59,365 bases of DNA, taken from positions 1 through 59,365 of the forward strand of contig VRUG01000019.1 in the NCBI GenBank assembly GCA_019456255.1. The letters run 5' to 3'. Shown piece after piece: positions 19,172 to 26,809 of this stretch. The notes beneath the pieces were generated by a model. It saw only the letters and a program-made list of their open reading frames with translations, had not been told where the DNA came from and did no database searches. The first letter of the stretch is position 1. Every line of letters starts with the position of its first letter. The stretch is from Planctomycetota bacterium (GTDB taxonomy: Bacteria > Planctomycetota > Phycisphaerae > Sedimentisphaerales > Anaerobacaceae). The translations under genes and the position numbers were made by a program.

Positions 19172-19681
19172 CTACTTGGAATTTTTTTCATTTTTCTGAT
19201 TTATTTTATCTCTAAGCATTGCGGCTTTTTCGTAATCTTCTTTTTTTACGGCCTCGTTAAGCTGCTGCTGTAAAGCTGAAATTTCGACCTGTTTTTTTAC
19301 GGTTTTTGGTGCCCTTGAAGGCACTTTGCCGCAGTGCAGCGATTTTCCCTCGTGTGCTTTTTTTATAAGTGGCATCAGTGCCTTTGAAAAGATTTCATAA
19401 TCGTTAGGACATCCCAGTACCGCTTCTTTTCTGAATTTGTCCAGCGTGAAACCACAGTCCGGACATGCAAGTTCCTGACCTGAAGCCGCGAGCATTTCAT
19501 CGTCTGACGGCTGGGAACTTAGCAGGGAGCTTAGCAGTTCGTTGATAGGCATCTGGCTTTTGACAGTGATACCCTGATCGACGGCACAATTTTCACAGAC
19601 ATGCACCTCGTTGCGCACACCATCATTGATTTCGGTGAGGTGAATTGTAGCCTGTTCTTTTTTACAAATTTGGCATTGCAT
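19172..19681 (-). CDS. mcsA: McsA, zinc-binding activator of McsB (UVR domain)
   Basis: A 169-residue partner needed for McsB activity in Bacillus. It starts MQCQICKKEQ, with CxxC (3-6) and CENC (29-32) forming the first zinc site, a second pair CPDCG...GCPNDY for the other, and a C-terminal UVR motif (LNEAVKKEDYEKAAMLRDKI). Length and arrangement match McsA. In Firmicutes this pair belongs to the ctsR-mcsAB-clpC stress operon; here it lies between dnaK and a QueD-like gene. Confidence 0.94.
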   Translation of the reverse strand: MQCQICKKEQATIHLTEINDGVRNEVHVCENCAVDQGITVKSQMPINELLSSLLSSQPSDDEMLAASGQELACPDCGFTLDKFRKEAVLGCPNDYEIFSKALMPLIKKAHEGKSLHCGKVPSRAPKTVKKQVEISALQQQLNEAVKKEDYEKAAMLRDKINQKNEKNSK

Positions 19682-19752
19682 ATTAAACTCTATTATAACA
19701 GATTTAGCATAAACTTATCGGCAAATTCCCTGTCCTACTGGAGCAGGATTTT

Positions 19753-20118
19753 TTATTTCGCGAATTTTGCCGAAAAGTTCGGCTGTTCAAAAGCCCTTAC
19801 GGAAGCTAAAGTTACGTCATTCGGCAATTGTGGCTCAACCCTTTCAAATACATATTTTGCCACGTTCTCGGCAGAAGGATTATTTTCCTGGAAATACTCA
19901 ATCTCATTGAGCGAGACATTGTTCATTTCGGCGACTGCTTTTTTAATTATTTCCTCTAATAGGTGAAAATCCATGACAAGTCCTATATCGTCAAGTTTTT
20001 CGTTTTTGACATCGACCCAAAGTTTCCACTGGTGTTCGTGCAGCGGTTCTTTTTTGCCATCGGAAAAGATAAGCTGATGCGAGGCATTAAACTTTGTTTC
20101 GACGCGAATTTTAAACAC
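19753..20118 (-). CDS. QueD/PTPS-fold protein lacking catalytic residues
   Basis: A 121-residue member of the 6-pyruvoyl-tetrahydropterin synthase / 6-carboxy-tetrahydropterin synthase (QueD) family. The three zinc-ligand histidines are present (His14 in NASHQL; His27 and His29 in LHEH), as is the C-terminal Glu in VRAFEQP. The catalytic Cys that precedes the LHGH motif in QueD is replaced (KKEPLHEH), and the catalytic Asp-His pair in the LDHxxLN motif is replaced by Asn-Asn (NNVSLN, 66-71). It is therefore probably not a normal QueD or PTPS. GTG start with AGGAG upstream. It follows coaD. The role is unknown; no other queuosine biosynthesis gene is nearby. Confidence 0.85.
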   Translation of the reverse strand: MFKIRVETKFNASHQLIFSDGKKEPLHEHQWKLWVDVKNEKLDDIGLVMDFHLLEEIIKKAVAEMNNVSLNEIEYFQENNPSAENVAKYVFERVEPQLPNDVTLASVRAFEQPNFSAKFAK

Positions 20119-20153
20119 AACAGTCTCCTGTTTTTTATTTGCCGGTTTTTATT

Positions 20154-20633
20154 TCAAGGTTTTTTCAGGCGGTCATATACAATTTTGGGTACGAGGTTTG
20201 AGATGTCACCTCCTAAAGCGGCAACTTCCCGGATTAAGGTTGAGCTTGTAAAGCCGTACTCGGCGCTTGTCATGACAAAGACGGTTTCGAGACCGGCTAC
20301 AGCCCTGTTTGTCATAGCAAGTTTAAATTCATATTGCACATCAGTAAGGCTTCTCATTCCCCTTAGTATGACGTCGGCCTGTTTTTTTATGGCATATTCG
20401 ACCATTAGTCCATCGAAACTTTCGACCGAAACCCTCGGCATATCTTTTACAATTTCTGCTATCATTTCGACTCGTTCCTGGGGTTTGAAAAGCGGATTTT
20501 TAATAGGGCTTGTTCCGACAGCGATGATGAATTCGTCAAAGAGTTTCCGTCCTCTCTCGATGACATCGAGATGCCCGTTAGTGAGCGGGTCGAATGTTCC
20601 TGGAAATATAGCTCTGGTAAATTTTCTCTGCAT
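20154..20633 (-). CDS. coaD: Phosphopantetheine adenylyltransferase
   Basis: Fourth step of coenzyme A biosynthesis: transfers AMP from ATP to 4'-phosphopantetheine. About 159 residues with the nucleotidyltransferase motif GTFDPLTNGHLD near the N-terminus and the C-terminal SSTLIREVAALGGD (ISSTxIR motif). The ATG at 20633 has AAGGA 7 nt upstream; a TTG two codons earlier is less likely. Cytoplasmic hexamer in known relatives. Confidence 0.95.
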   Translation of the reverse strand: MQRKFTRAIFPGTFDPLTNGHLDVIERGRKLFDEFIIAVGTSPIKNPLFKPQERVEMIAEIVKDMPRVSVESFDGLMVEYAIKKQADVILRGMRSLTDVQYEFKLAMTNRAVAGLETVFVMTSAEYGFTSSTLIREVAALGGDISNLVPKIVYDRLKKP

Positions 20634-20704
20634 TTTCAAGTCCTTATATAGATAAGGTGAATTATAGCAGATATGTTGGTCAGGTCAAATCAGCAGATTT
20701 TTTG

Positions 20705-22339
20705 TCAGGCCCGCTCTTTTGTCTGGTCGTCCGGTTCCTTTGTGAGCGTGATTGGCATGTCGAGCCAGAAATTCGAGCCTTTTCCGAGGTCGCTTTGCAT
20801 TGAGATTGAGCCTGCGAGCATTGCAGCTAATTCATTGCTAATTGCCAGCCCAAGTCCGCTTCCGGTGGTTTGCCTTGTTATCGAACCGTCAAGCTGTCTG
20901 AACTTCTCGAAAACCTTTTCCTTGTCCGCTTCAGCGATTCCGCATCCGGTATCGGCAACAGCGATTCTGACATGTCTGTCGTCGGTCATTTCTGCTTTGA
21001 TTTCTATTCTGCCCTGTTCAGGAGTGAATTTTACGGCGTTACTCAGTAAATTGTAGAGTATCTGCTGAACCTTTCCCCCATCTGTCATGAGTTCAGGTAT
21101 ATTTTCATCGATTCTCAGTTTGACCTTGATTCTCTTTTTTCTCGTAAGTCCGGCGAAAGATGCCACGATAGCTCTGCACAATTGCTGTAGTGATATTTTT
21201 TCTATGTGGAGTGTGACTTTTCCTGCTTCTGACTTTGCCATATCGAGCAGGTCGTTAATCATATGAAGTAGATTTTTTCCTCCTATGATGATGTTTTCTG
21301 CGTATCTTTTTGCTTTGTCTTCTTTTAGTACCTCTGGTTTTTCTCGAATAATTTCGGCGAATCCGAGTATAGCATTTAGAGGGGTTCTGAACTCGTGACT
21401 TATATTCGCGAGGAATTCGTCCTTTAATTTATTTGCTTTAAACAATTCGATATTCCGTTCGGAGAGTTCTGCGATTTTATGGTCAAGCTGCCTGTTCGAT
21501 TGTCTGAGTTTTTGCTGCGCGGCCTGCAGGCCGTCGAGCATGTGATTGAATGCATCGGATAGTTTTTCGTATTCGTCCCTTGTATTGATAGCGCTTCTGA
21601 TGTCGAGATTGCCTTCTGCGACATTATTCGCAATCGCCCTTAGCTGTCTTACCGGACTAAGTATGACCCTTTGGACGATAATGTAAAAAGCGACAACGGC
21701 GCCGACCCCGCCGATTAAATATGCTAAAATTATTAAGATTCTATTCATAAGAATGGTTCTTGTGATACCTCCGGCTTCGGTTTCGATAACAGCGGCGCCA
21801 ATTGGTTCGTTGCTGTTAAAGGCCGCAGCCGAGCCTTGTTTGTTGTGGCATCCGATGCAGTTTTCCGTGGCTCTGAAAATTCTTATGTAGTGGCTGTAAA
21901 GGACGTCGTCTTTTTTTATCAGAATAATGTTGTCATCTCTATCGGGGTTTGTTTTTAAAGACTCCATCATTTCTCTCTGCTGTTTTGTCAGTTGGTCGAG
22001 TTTTTTCTGGTTTTCTGTTTTGAATCTAAACCATCTCACTTCCGGCTCATTGGCATCCATCTGTTTTCCATCGTTATCGAGCGCCGCCAGCGCGGTCGGA
22101 GGTGACTGCCTGATTTGGAAATGCGTTCTCAACAGTGCTTCAGCTTTTGCTCTTCCTGAATCAAGGGATGATTTTTGTGTCAACTGCCCCATCCAGATAT
22201 ACGGAATAGCCAGTGCCAGTCCGAGTATGATCAGTATCGCAATTCCAAAAGCGAAACGGCATTTCTCTGCGAGTGAAAGGGGAGAGAGATGTAAGAAAAC
22301 CAGGATTCTGTGATAAATTTTATGTATCTGCTTACGCAT
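20705..22339 (-). CDS. Membrane sensor histidine kinase with haem-type (CxxCH) sensor domain
   Basis: 544 residues. First membrane segment about 30-50, an extracytoplasmic domain of about 145 residues with a single CIGCH (161-165) c-type haem site, as in DUF3365/Tll0287-like sensors, second membrane segment about 198-225, HAMP domain (to about 275), a short coiled coil, HisKA with H-box ISHEFRTP (phospho-acceptor His315), and HATPase_c with N-box NLLSNAVKF, DTGCGIA and GSGLGLAI. It probably senses redox state or a gas ligand through covalent haem. No response regulator is beside it, so its partner is elsewhere. Upstream is aspS, downstream coaD. Confidence 0.92.
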   Translation of the reverse strand: MRKQIHKIYHRILVFLHLSPLSLAEKCRFAFGIAILIILGLALAIPYIWMGQLTQKSSLDSGRAKAEALLRTHFQIRQSPPTALAALDNDGKQMDANEPEVRWFRFKTENQKKLDQLTKQQREMMESLKTNPDRDDNIILIKKDDVLYSHYIRIFRATENCIGCHNKQGSAAAFNSNEPIGAAVIETEAGGITRTILMNRILIILAYLIGGVGAVVAFYIIVQRVILSPVRQLRAIANNVAEGNLDIRSAINTRDEYEKLSDAFNHMLDGLQAAQQKLRQSNRQLDHKIAELSERNIELFKANKLKDEFLANISHEFRTPLNAILGFAEIIREKPEVLKEDKAKRYAENIIIGGKNLLHMINDLLDMAKSEAGKVTLHIEKISLQQLCRAIVASFAGLTRKKRIKVKLRIDENIPELMTDGGKVQQILYNLLSNAVKFTPEQGRIEIKAEMTDDRHVRIAVADTGCGIAEADKEKVFEKFRQLDGSITRQTTGSGLGLAISNELAAMLAGSISMQSDLGKGSNFWLDMPITLTKEPDDQTKERA

Positions 22340-22407
22340 AGATTCTGAGTTTACTAAAAGCTATTAAGTTATATTTCGCTTTTAATTATTTCCTGCAATT
22401 GCAGCGT

Positions 22408-24225
22408 TTATTTTTTATCACCATTCTTTTTTTCGATTTGGTGCGAGTGTTTTTGAGTTCTAAGGTTAAGCTCCTCGAGCTGTTTGGGGTCAACCAGACT
22501 TGGAGCGTTACTCATAAGGCACTGTCCGCGCTGGGTTTTCGGGAAAGCGATGACGTCTCTTATGTTTTCGGTACCTGTCAGCAGCATGATGAGCCTGTCG
22601 AGTCCGAAAGCGATTCCGCCATGCGGCGGTGCGCCGTATTCGAGGGCTTTTAGGAAGAAGCCGAACTGCTGGGTGGCCTGTTCGTCTGAGATATTGAGAA
22701 TCTTAAAGACTTTCCGCTGAATCTTTGAATTATGAATACGTATACTTCCTCCTCCGACTTCCGAGCCGTTCACGACCAGGTCGTAGGCTTGAGAGTTTAT
22801 GTTTGCCGGGTCGGTATCGAGCTTTTCGGTGTCCTCTATTGTCGGCGAAGTAAACGGGTGGTGCAGTGAATCGTATCGTTTTTCGTTTTCGTTCCATTCG
22901 AAGAGCGGGAAATCCACAACCCAGACAAATTCAAAGACACCCTCTTCGTAAAGATTTAACTCTCTACCGAGTCTGCATCTTAGCGGAGCAAGTGCCTTGT
23001 TTACTGTCGATGGTATATCGGCGACAAACAAAAGCAGGTCGCCGTCTTTTGCATCAAATCGTTTTGCGATTTCTTCGAGCTGTTCGGGCTTGAAGAACTT
23101 TGCGATGCTGCTTGCCAATATTATTTTCCCGTCTTCGGCTTTAACTTTTAGCCATGCGAGTCCCTTTGCTCCGTAATCAGCAACAAAAGCTGTCATGGTT
23201 TTTTCGATGTCGCTTCTTGAATATTTATCGCCACCGCCTGTGGCACAGAGGCCTTTTACGATGCCTCCTTTTTTAACAATCGAGGCAAAGACCTTAAAGT
23301 CGCTATCTGCTGCGATGTCTGAAATGTCCTTTAATTTCATATCGAATCTAAGGTCAGGCCTGTCAATTCCGTAATCGTTTATAGCATCTTTGTATGTCAT
23401 TCTTCGGATTGGGACGGAGATATCGACGTTCAGGATTTTTTTCCAGATTTCAGCAATCATTTTTTCGTGAACTGTGATGATGTCATCGCAATCGACAAAG
23501 CTTGCTTCAACATCAATTTGGGTAAATTCGGCTTGGCGGTCCGCCCGCGGATCCTCGTCGCGGAAGCATCGCACTATCTGAAAATACTTGTCAACTCCGG
23601 AGACCATAAGTATCTGTTTGAATAATTGCGGCGATTGGGGCAGTGCGTAGAAGGCGTTTTTGACGAGCCTGCTTGGCACTAAAAAGTCCCTTGCACCTTC
23701 GGGGGTGCTTTTTGCAAGCATTGGTGTTTCAATTTCCCAAAATCCGAGTTTGTCGAAATAATCCCGCACAATTTTTGTGACCTGGTGCCTTACTTTCATC
23801 TTTTGCTGCATTTGCGGTCTTCTCAAGTCGATGTATCTGCTTGTAAGGCGAATCTCTTCATTGGTTTTCTCAGCGTTTTCCATTTCAAATGGCGGGGTTT
23901 TTGAAACATTAAGTACTTCAAGTTCACTAACGACAATTTCAATTTGCCCTGTCAGCAGTTTGGGATTTTCGAGCCCCTCGCCTCTTGGCTTGACGGTTCC
24001 TTCGGCAGCGATGACCCATTCGTCGCGAGCAGTTCTTGCCAGTTCATGTGCCTTTGGCTGAGTCTCGGGATTGAACACAAGCTGCGTAATACCTTCTCTG
24101 TCTCGCAGGTCGATAAAGACGAGTCCTCCGTGGTCACGGTATGACTTTACCCAGCCAGCGAGAACGATTTTTTTATCTACGTCTTCGATTCTAAGCTGCC
24201 CGCAATTGTGTGTTCTTTTTAACAT
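22408..24225 (-). CDS. aspS: Aspartyl-tRNA synthetase
   Basis: Class II synthetase of the bacterial type, about 605 residues. N-terminal OB anticodon-binding domain (VKSYRDHGGLVFIDLRDREG), motif 2 FRDEDPRADRQAEFTQID, the GAD insertion domain, and motif 3 GIAFGLDRLIMLL. The ATG at 24225 is preceded by AGG at 6-nt spacing; another ATG four codons upstream overlaps that site. Whether it is discriminating (Asp only) or also charges tRNA-Asn cannot be read without gatCAB context. Confidence 0.97.
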   Translation of the reverse strand: MLKRTHNCGQLRIEDVDKKIVLAGWVKSYRDHGGLVFIDLRDREGITQLVFNPETQPKAHELARTARDEWVIAAEGTVKPRGEGLENPKLLTGQIEIVVSELEVLNVSKTPPFEMENAEKTNEEIRLTSRYIDLRRPQMQQKMKVRHQVTKIVRDYFDKLGFWEIETPMLAKSTPEGARDFLVPSRLVKNAFYALPQSPQLFKQILMVSGVDKYFQIVRCFRDEDPRADRQAEFTQIDVEASFVDCDDIITVHEKMIAEIWKKILNVDISVPIRRMTYKDAINDYGIDRPDLRFDMKLKDISDIAADSDFKVFASIVKKGGIVKGLCATGGGDKYSRSDIEKTMTAFVADYGAKGLAWLKVKAEDGKIILASSIAKFFKPEQLEEIAKRFDAKDGDLLLFVADIPSTVNKALAPLRCRLGRELNLYEEGVFEFVWVVDFPLFEWNENEKRYDSLHHPFTSPTIEDTEKLDTDPANINSQAYDLVVNGSEVGGGSIRIHNSKIQRKVFKILNISDEQATQQFGFFLKALEYGAPPHGGIAFGLDRLIMLLTGTENIRDVIAFPKTQRGQCLMSNAPSLVDPKQLEELNLRTQKHSHQIEKKNGDKK

Positions 24226-24375
24226 TCCAAACCTCATCTATAAAATTTCGCCCTGTTCGTGCAGGCGGTACGGTCAAAAACCGCTAACCTAATATTTACA
24301 AGACGGTTAGCATAGTCTAAAAGGGTAGTTTCGTCAATAACCTTTAATGTTTGGTGGTTGAGGTTTTAAATGGTG

Positions 24376-24412
24376 GTAAAAAATAAAGGGTTCAAGTATT
24401 TCACCTGAACCC
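24376..24412 (-). terminator. Rho-independent terminator of a short minus-strand transcript
   Basis: On the minus strand GGGTTCA pairs with TGAACCC around an 11-nt loop and is followed by TTTATTTTTT. Upstream of it (24421-24455) a TTTCATCACCCTCGG unit is present twice. Confidence 0.7.
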
Positions 24413-24543
24413 TCCTTCTGTTTCATCACCCTCGGGCATTTTCATCACCCTCGGAATCAAGGCTTTTCAATTATACTATCCGCTCCTCCAAGCCATTAAA
24501 AAACCTAATTTTTGGGGAATTATCGCAAATTTGCGTTTCAGAA

Positions 24544-24618
24544 TTATTTGATAACGGGCAACAATGAACCTGCAGCCGTAAAGATAAAGGTAGCTTTTTC
24601 AACATTCTTCTCCTCCAA
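24544..24618 (-). CDS. Possible 24-residue small protein with very strong RBS
   Basis: A TTG start is preceded by AGGAGGAGG at 8-nt spacing and encodes LEEKNVEKATFIFTAAGSLL plus PVIK. An ATG at 24645 is in the same frame (33 residues) but has no ribosome-binding site. A possible promoter (TTGTTT, 16 nt, TACAAT) ends at 24680 and a terminator lies at 24376-24412, so the transcript would be about 300 nt. It could be a small protein or a dual-function RNA. Nothing similar is known to me. Confidence 0.35.
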   Translation of the reverse strand: MEEKNVEKATFIFTAAGSLLPVIK

Positions 24619-24679
24619 CGTTGAAACCTCCTCCTGAGATTTCATGACTGCATTACTTCAATACAGTTTGGATAGCCTG

Positions 24680-24707
24680 ATTGTATCTGACGTCCGATAT
24701 AAAACAA
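24680..24707 (-). promoter_or_regulatory. Possible promoter of the short transcript
   Basis: Minus strand: TTGTTT (24707-24702), 16-nt spacer, TACAAT (24685-24680). Moderate match to sigma-70. The DUF2238 gene ends just upstream with a GTAACC...GGTTAC hairpin. Confidence 0.35.
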
Positions 24708-24781
24708 GGAAAATTTCGACGAAAACAAGAAAAAATTTGCCTAAAAATCGTTATTCTTCTGTAACCAAAGGGGTTACGTGA

Positions 24782-25447
24782 TTATTTTTCTGCAAAATTA
24801 TTTGGTGTATTTTTCTGTAAGTGTCCTTTCATTGCGAGTTGCCTGTCGTGGGTTTTGCTCAGGATAAGCATGGCGGTAATTGCCCCTGCCAATGCCAATG
24901 CCATATCAGCCTGTGTGTCCCAGACATCTCCCTGAGTTCCGAGAAAAGCCTCGGCGGCGGTGTCGTTTACCAATGCGGCACACCATTCAACAAGTTCATA
25001 AGAAGCACTTATCGCCAGACAAATAGAAACGACTATAAAAAAGAGCCACTTGCTTTTTGCCAGCGGTGAAGTTCTTATTAAAAGTTCTCTTGTAACAATT
25101 GCCGGGACAAAGCCCTGAAGTATATGTCCCATTCTGTCGTAATGATTTCTGCTAAGGTCGAAGACTTCTTTGACCCAGTTAAACAAAGGGACCCTTGCGT
25201 AAGTATAATGTCCGCCAATCATCAGTACGATAGAGAAGATTAAAATGAGCCAATACGCAAGGCCTGTAAATTTAAATCTTTTATACGTGACAGCCAAAAG
25301 AAAGAGTCCAATAACAGCCGGCGCAACTTCAAGCACCCATGTGAGGTAATCGTACGGTTGGTAGCCCGACCAAAAAAGAACCGCGGCAAAAACCGTCAGC
25401 CACGCTACGATTAGCTTTTTTTCTGCGTTCATAGAAATCCGTTTCAC
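24782..25447 (-). CDS. DUF2238 (YjdF-like) inner-membrane protein
   Basis: About 221 residues with five or six membrane segments and the conserved features of the YjdF/DUF2238 family: [11 protein letters not shown], the [16 protein letters not shown] stretch and ASYELVEW...[12 protein letters not shown], where several charged residues lie at membrane borders. Function is unknown. The GTG start overlaps the msrB stop codon (GTGA), giving translational coupling; an ATG five codons later with CGGA upstream is an alternative. A small hairpin follows the stop. Confidence 0.88.
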   Translation of the reverse strand: MKRISMNAEKKLIVAWLTVFAAVLFWSGYQPYDYLTWVLEVAPAVIGLFLLAVTYKRFKFTGLAYWLILIFSIVLMIGGHYTYARVPLFNWVKEVFDLSRNHYDRMGHILQGFVPAIVTRELLIRTSPLAKSKWLFFIVVSICLAISASYELVEWCAALVNDTAAEAFLGTQGDVWDTQADMALALAGAITAMLILSKTHDRQLAMKGHLQKNTPNNFAEK

Positions 25448-25992
25448 TTTTCTTTAGCAAATTTTAAGGCAGCCGAGTTAATACAATATCTCAAATAAGT
25501 CGGCTCCGGTCCGTCATTAAAAAGATGGCCGAGATGGCCGTCGCAACTGTTACATTTTACTTCCGTCCGAGTCATAAATAAAGTTTTATCCGGGACGGTT
25601 TTAATATTTTGCTTTGCGACCGGTTTCCAAAAACTCGGCCATCCTGTTCCAGAGTCAAATTTTGCCTGTGAACTGAAAAGTTCATTATTACAGCCGACAC
25701 ATGCATAGGTACCCTTTTCTTTCAAATCATAGTATTTACCGGTAAACGGCGCCTCGGTACCCCTCCTGCGCACAATCCTATACTGCTGCTGCGTGAGGAG
25801 GGCTTTCCACTGCTGGTCGGTTTTTATAACTTTCTCAGTCATCGCATCGTCCCCATGGTCAAAAGTTTCGACTGTATTTTTCACCCCTGATTCCTGCCTT
25901 TTCGGCGTCTGGCTTTGGCGACAACTCACCGCTAAGGCCACGAATATAACTGCTGTTACCAATATAATAATCTTTAAAAAGTTAACTTTCAT
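25444..25992 (-). CDS. msrB: Lipoprotein peptide-methionine (R)-S-oxide reductase MsrB
   Basis: Repairs oxidised methionine. The 182-residue product begins with a hydrophobic leader ending AVSC, a plausible lipobox, so it is probably anchored outside the cytoplasmic membrane rather than cytosolic. The SelR domain has both zinc CxxC motifs (CVGC and CNSC), the [10 protein letters not shown] signature, GHLGHLF, and the catalytic Cys in RYCINSAAL. Coupled to the DUF2238 membrane gene, which suggests a shared role at the membrane. Confidence 0.93.
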   Translation of the reverse strand: MKVNFLKIIILVTAVIFVALAVSCRQSQTPKRQESGVKNTVETFDHGDDAMTEKVIKTDQQWKALLTQQQYRIVRRRGTEAPFTGKYYDLKEKGTYACVGCNNELFSSQAKFDSGTGWPSFWKPVAKQNIKTVPDKTLFMTRTEVKCNSCDGHLGHLFNDGPEPTYLRYCINSAALKFAKEK

Positions 25993-26386
25993 TCCAATAG
26001 TTTCCTGCTCTGCCTACAAAGCATCTATTAGAAATTACGTATTCTTACGACCGGAGTTCATGCCGTATTAATTATTATTTGGCAACTGTTTTTTCGATAT
26101 CCGCAAAAGAGTTTTAATTGTTATAATCGTTAACACTCCTCTAATCATCTTTGGAACAATTAACAGCAATCTTTTGAGGTCAAATAACAACTTTTGTTTT
26201 TTCCAGGTTTTACTCGATTAGCAGGACGTTTTGCTATGCGTATTTTACTGTGGTATAACTCTTGATTACCCATCCAATAGCAAAATCACTTAAGTATTTA
26301 CCGAAGTGTTTATAGGGTTTTTAGGAAATCGGATAAAAAAAATTAAAGAGTTCGAACTTTTTTTCACGAAGTAGGGTATAAAAGGG

Positions 26387-26415
26387 TGGACAAACATCTG
26401 CTGATGAGTTAGAAT
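26387..26415 (+). promoter_or_regulatory. Sigma-70-type promoter of hairpin RNA 1
   Basis: TGGACA (26387-26392), a 17-nt spacer and TAGAAT (26410-26415): one mismatch in each box. Predicted start is about 26422, at the first base of the hairpin RNA. Confidence 0.6.
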
Positions 26416-26422
26416 ACTTTTT

Positions 26423-26481
26423 ACAGGGCTGGGACTATCTCGCTTTCTCCTCTCCCTCCGCGTCTCAGTCCTGTTTTTTTT
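26423..26481 (+). ncRNA. Tandem small hairpin RNA, copy 1 (C-rich loop)
   Basis: ACAGGGCTGGGAC pairs with GTCTCAGTCCTGT and a run of eight T follows. The 25-nt loop includes CTCCTCTCCCTCCG, complementary to purine-rich Shine-Dalgarno sequences. A near-consensus promoter starts transcription at the foot of the stem, so the whole RNA would be about 60 nt. No ORF nearby uses it as a terminator: the flanking genes are on the minus strand. The gap 25993-26809 holds nothing else that I can recognise. Confidence 0.6.
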
Positions 26482-26629
26482 GCTATGTTTCTGCGGTCGG
26501 GATTTACTTACCTATGGATTTTCAGCACCGTTGGATAAATACCAAGAAATTTTGGCAATTAAATATTTGCAATTAGAGCCTGTTTTCTGTAGAAACGGCG
26601 TGTAGACATATAAAAGAATTAGCCTATTT

Positions 26630-26688
26630 ACAGGGCTGGGGTTTTTCTCGCTCTCTCCTCTCCCTCCGCGACCCAGTCCTGTTTTTTT
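26630..26688 (+). ncRNA. Tandem small hairpin RNA, copy 2 (C-rich loop)
   Basis: A second version of the same hairpin, 207 bp downstream: ACAGGGCTGGG with CCCAGTCCTGT and seven T. The loop is identical to copy 1 at 24 of 25 positions, while the stem differs at pairs that stay paired (a G-T pair in copy 1 is G-C here). The promoter is less clear than for copy 1 (TAGACA, TATAAA and TAGCCT elements are present). Confidence 0.55.
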
Positions 26689-26809
26689 ATGCGCTTCGCT
26701 CAGCTTAACAGTTTTGTATCGGTACTTACCGTATTATCATCAGTACTTTCCACATCCGTTGCAAGGGATTTTTTTGGGAAATGTGGCTGAAACGCATAAT
26801 TTTTATTTA

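Noticed and set aside
26423..26688. Simple intrinsic terminators for a plus-strand gene
   Set aside because: No plus-strand gene ends upstream (nearest is mnmE, 10 kb away), and the conserved loop and the promoter at the foot of copy 1 favour independent RNAs.
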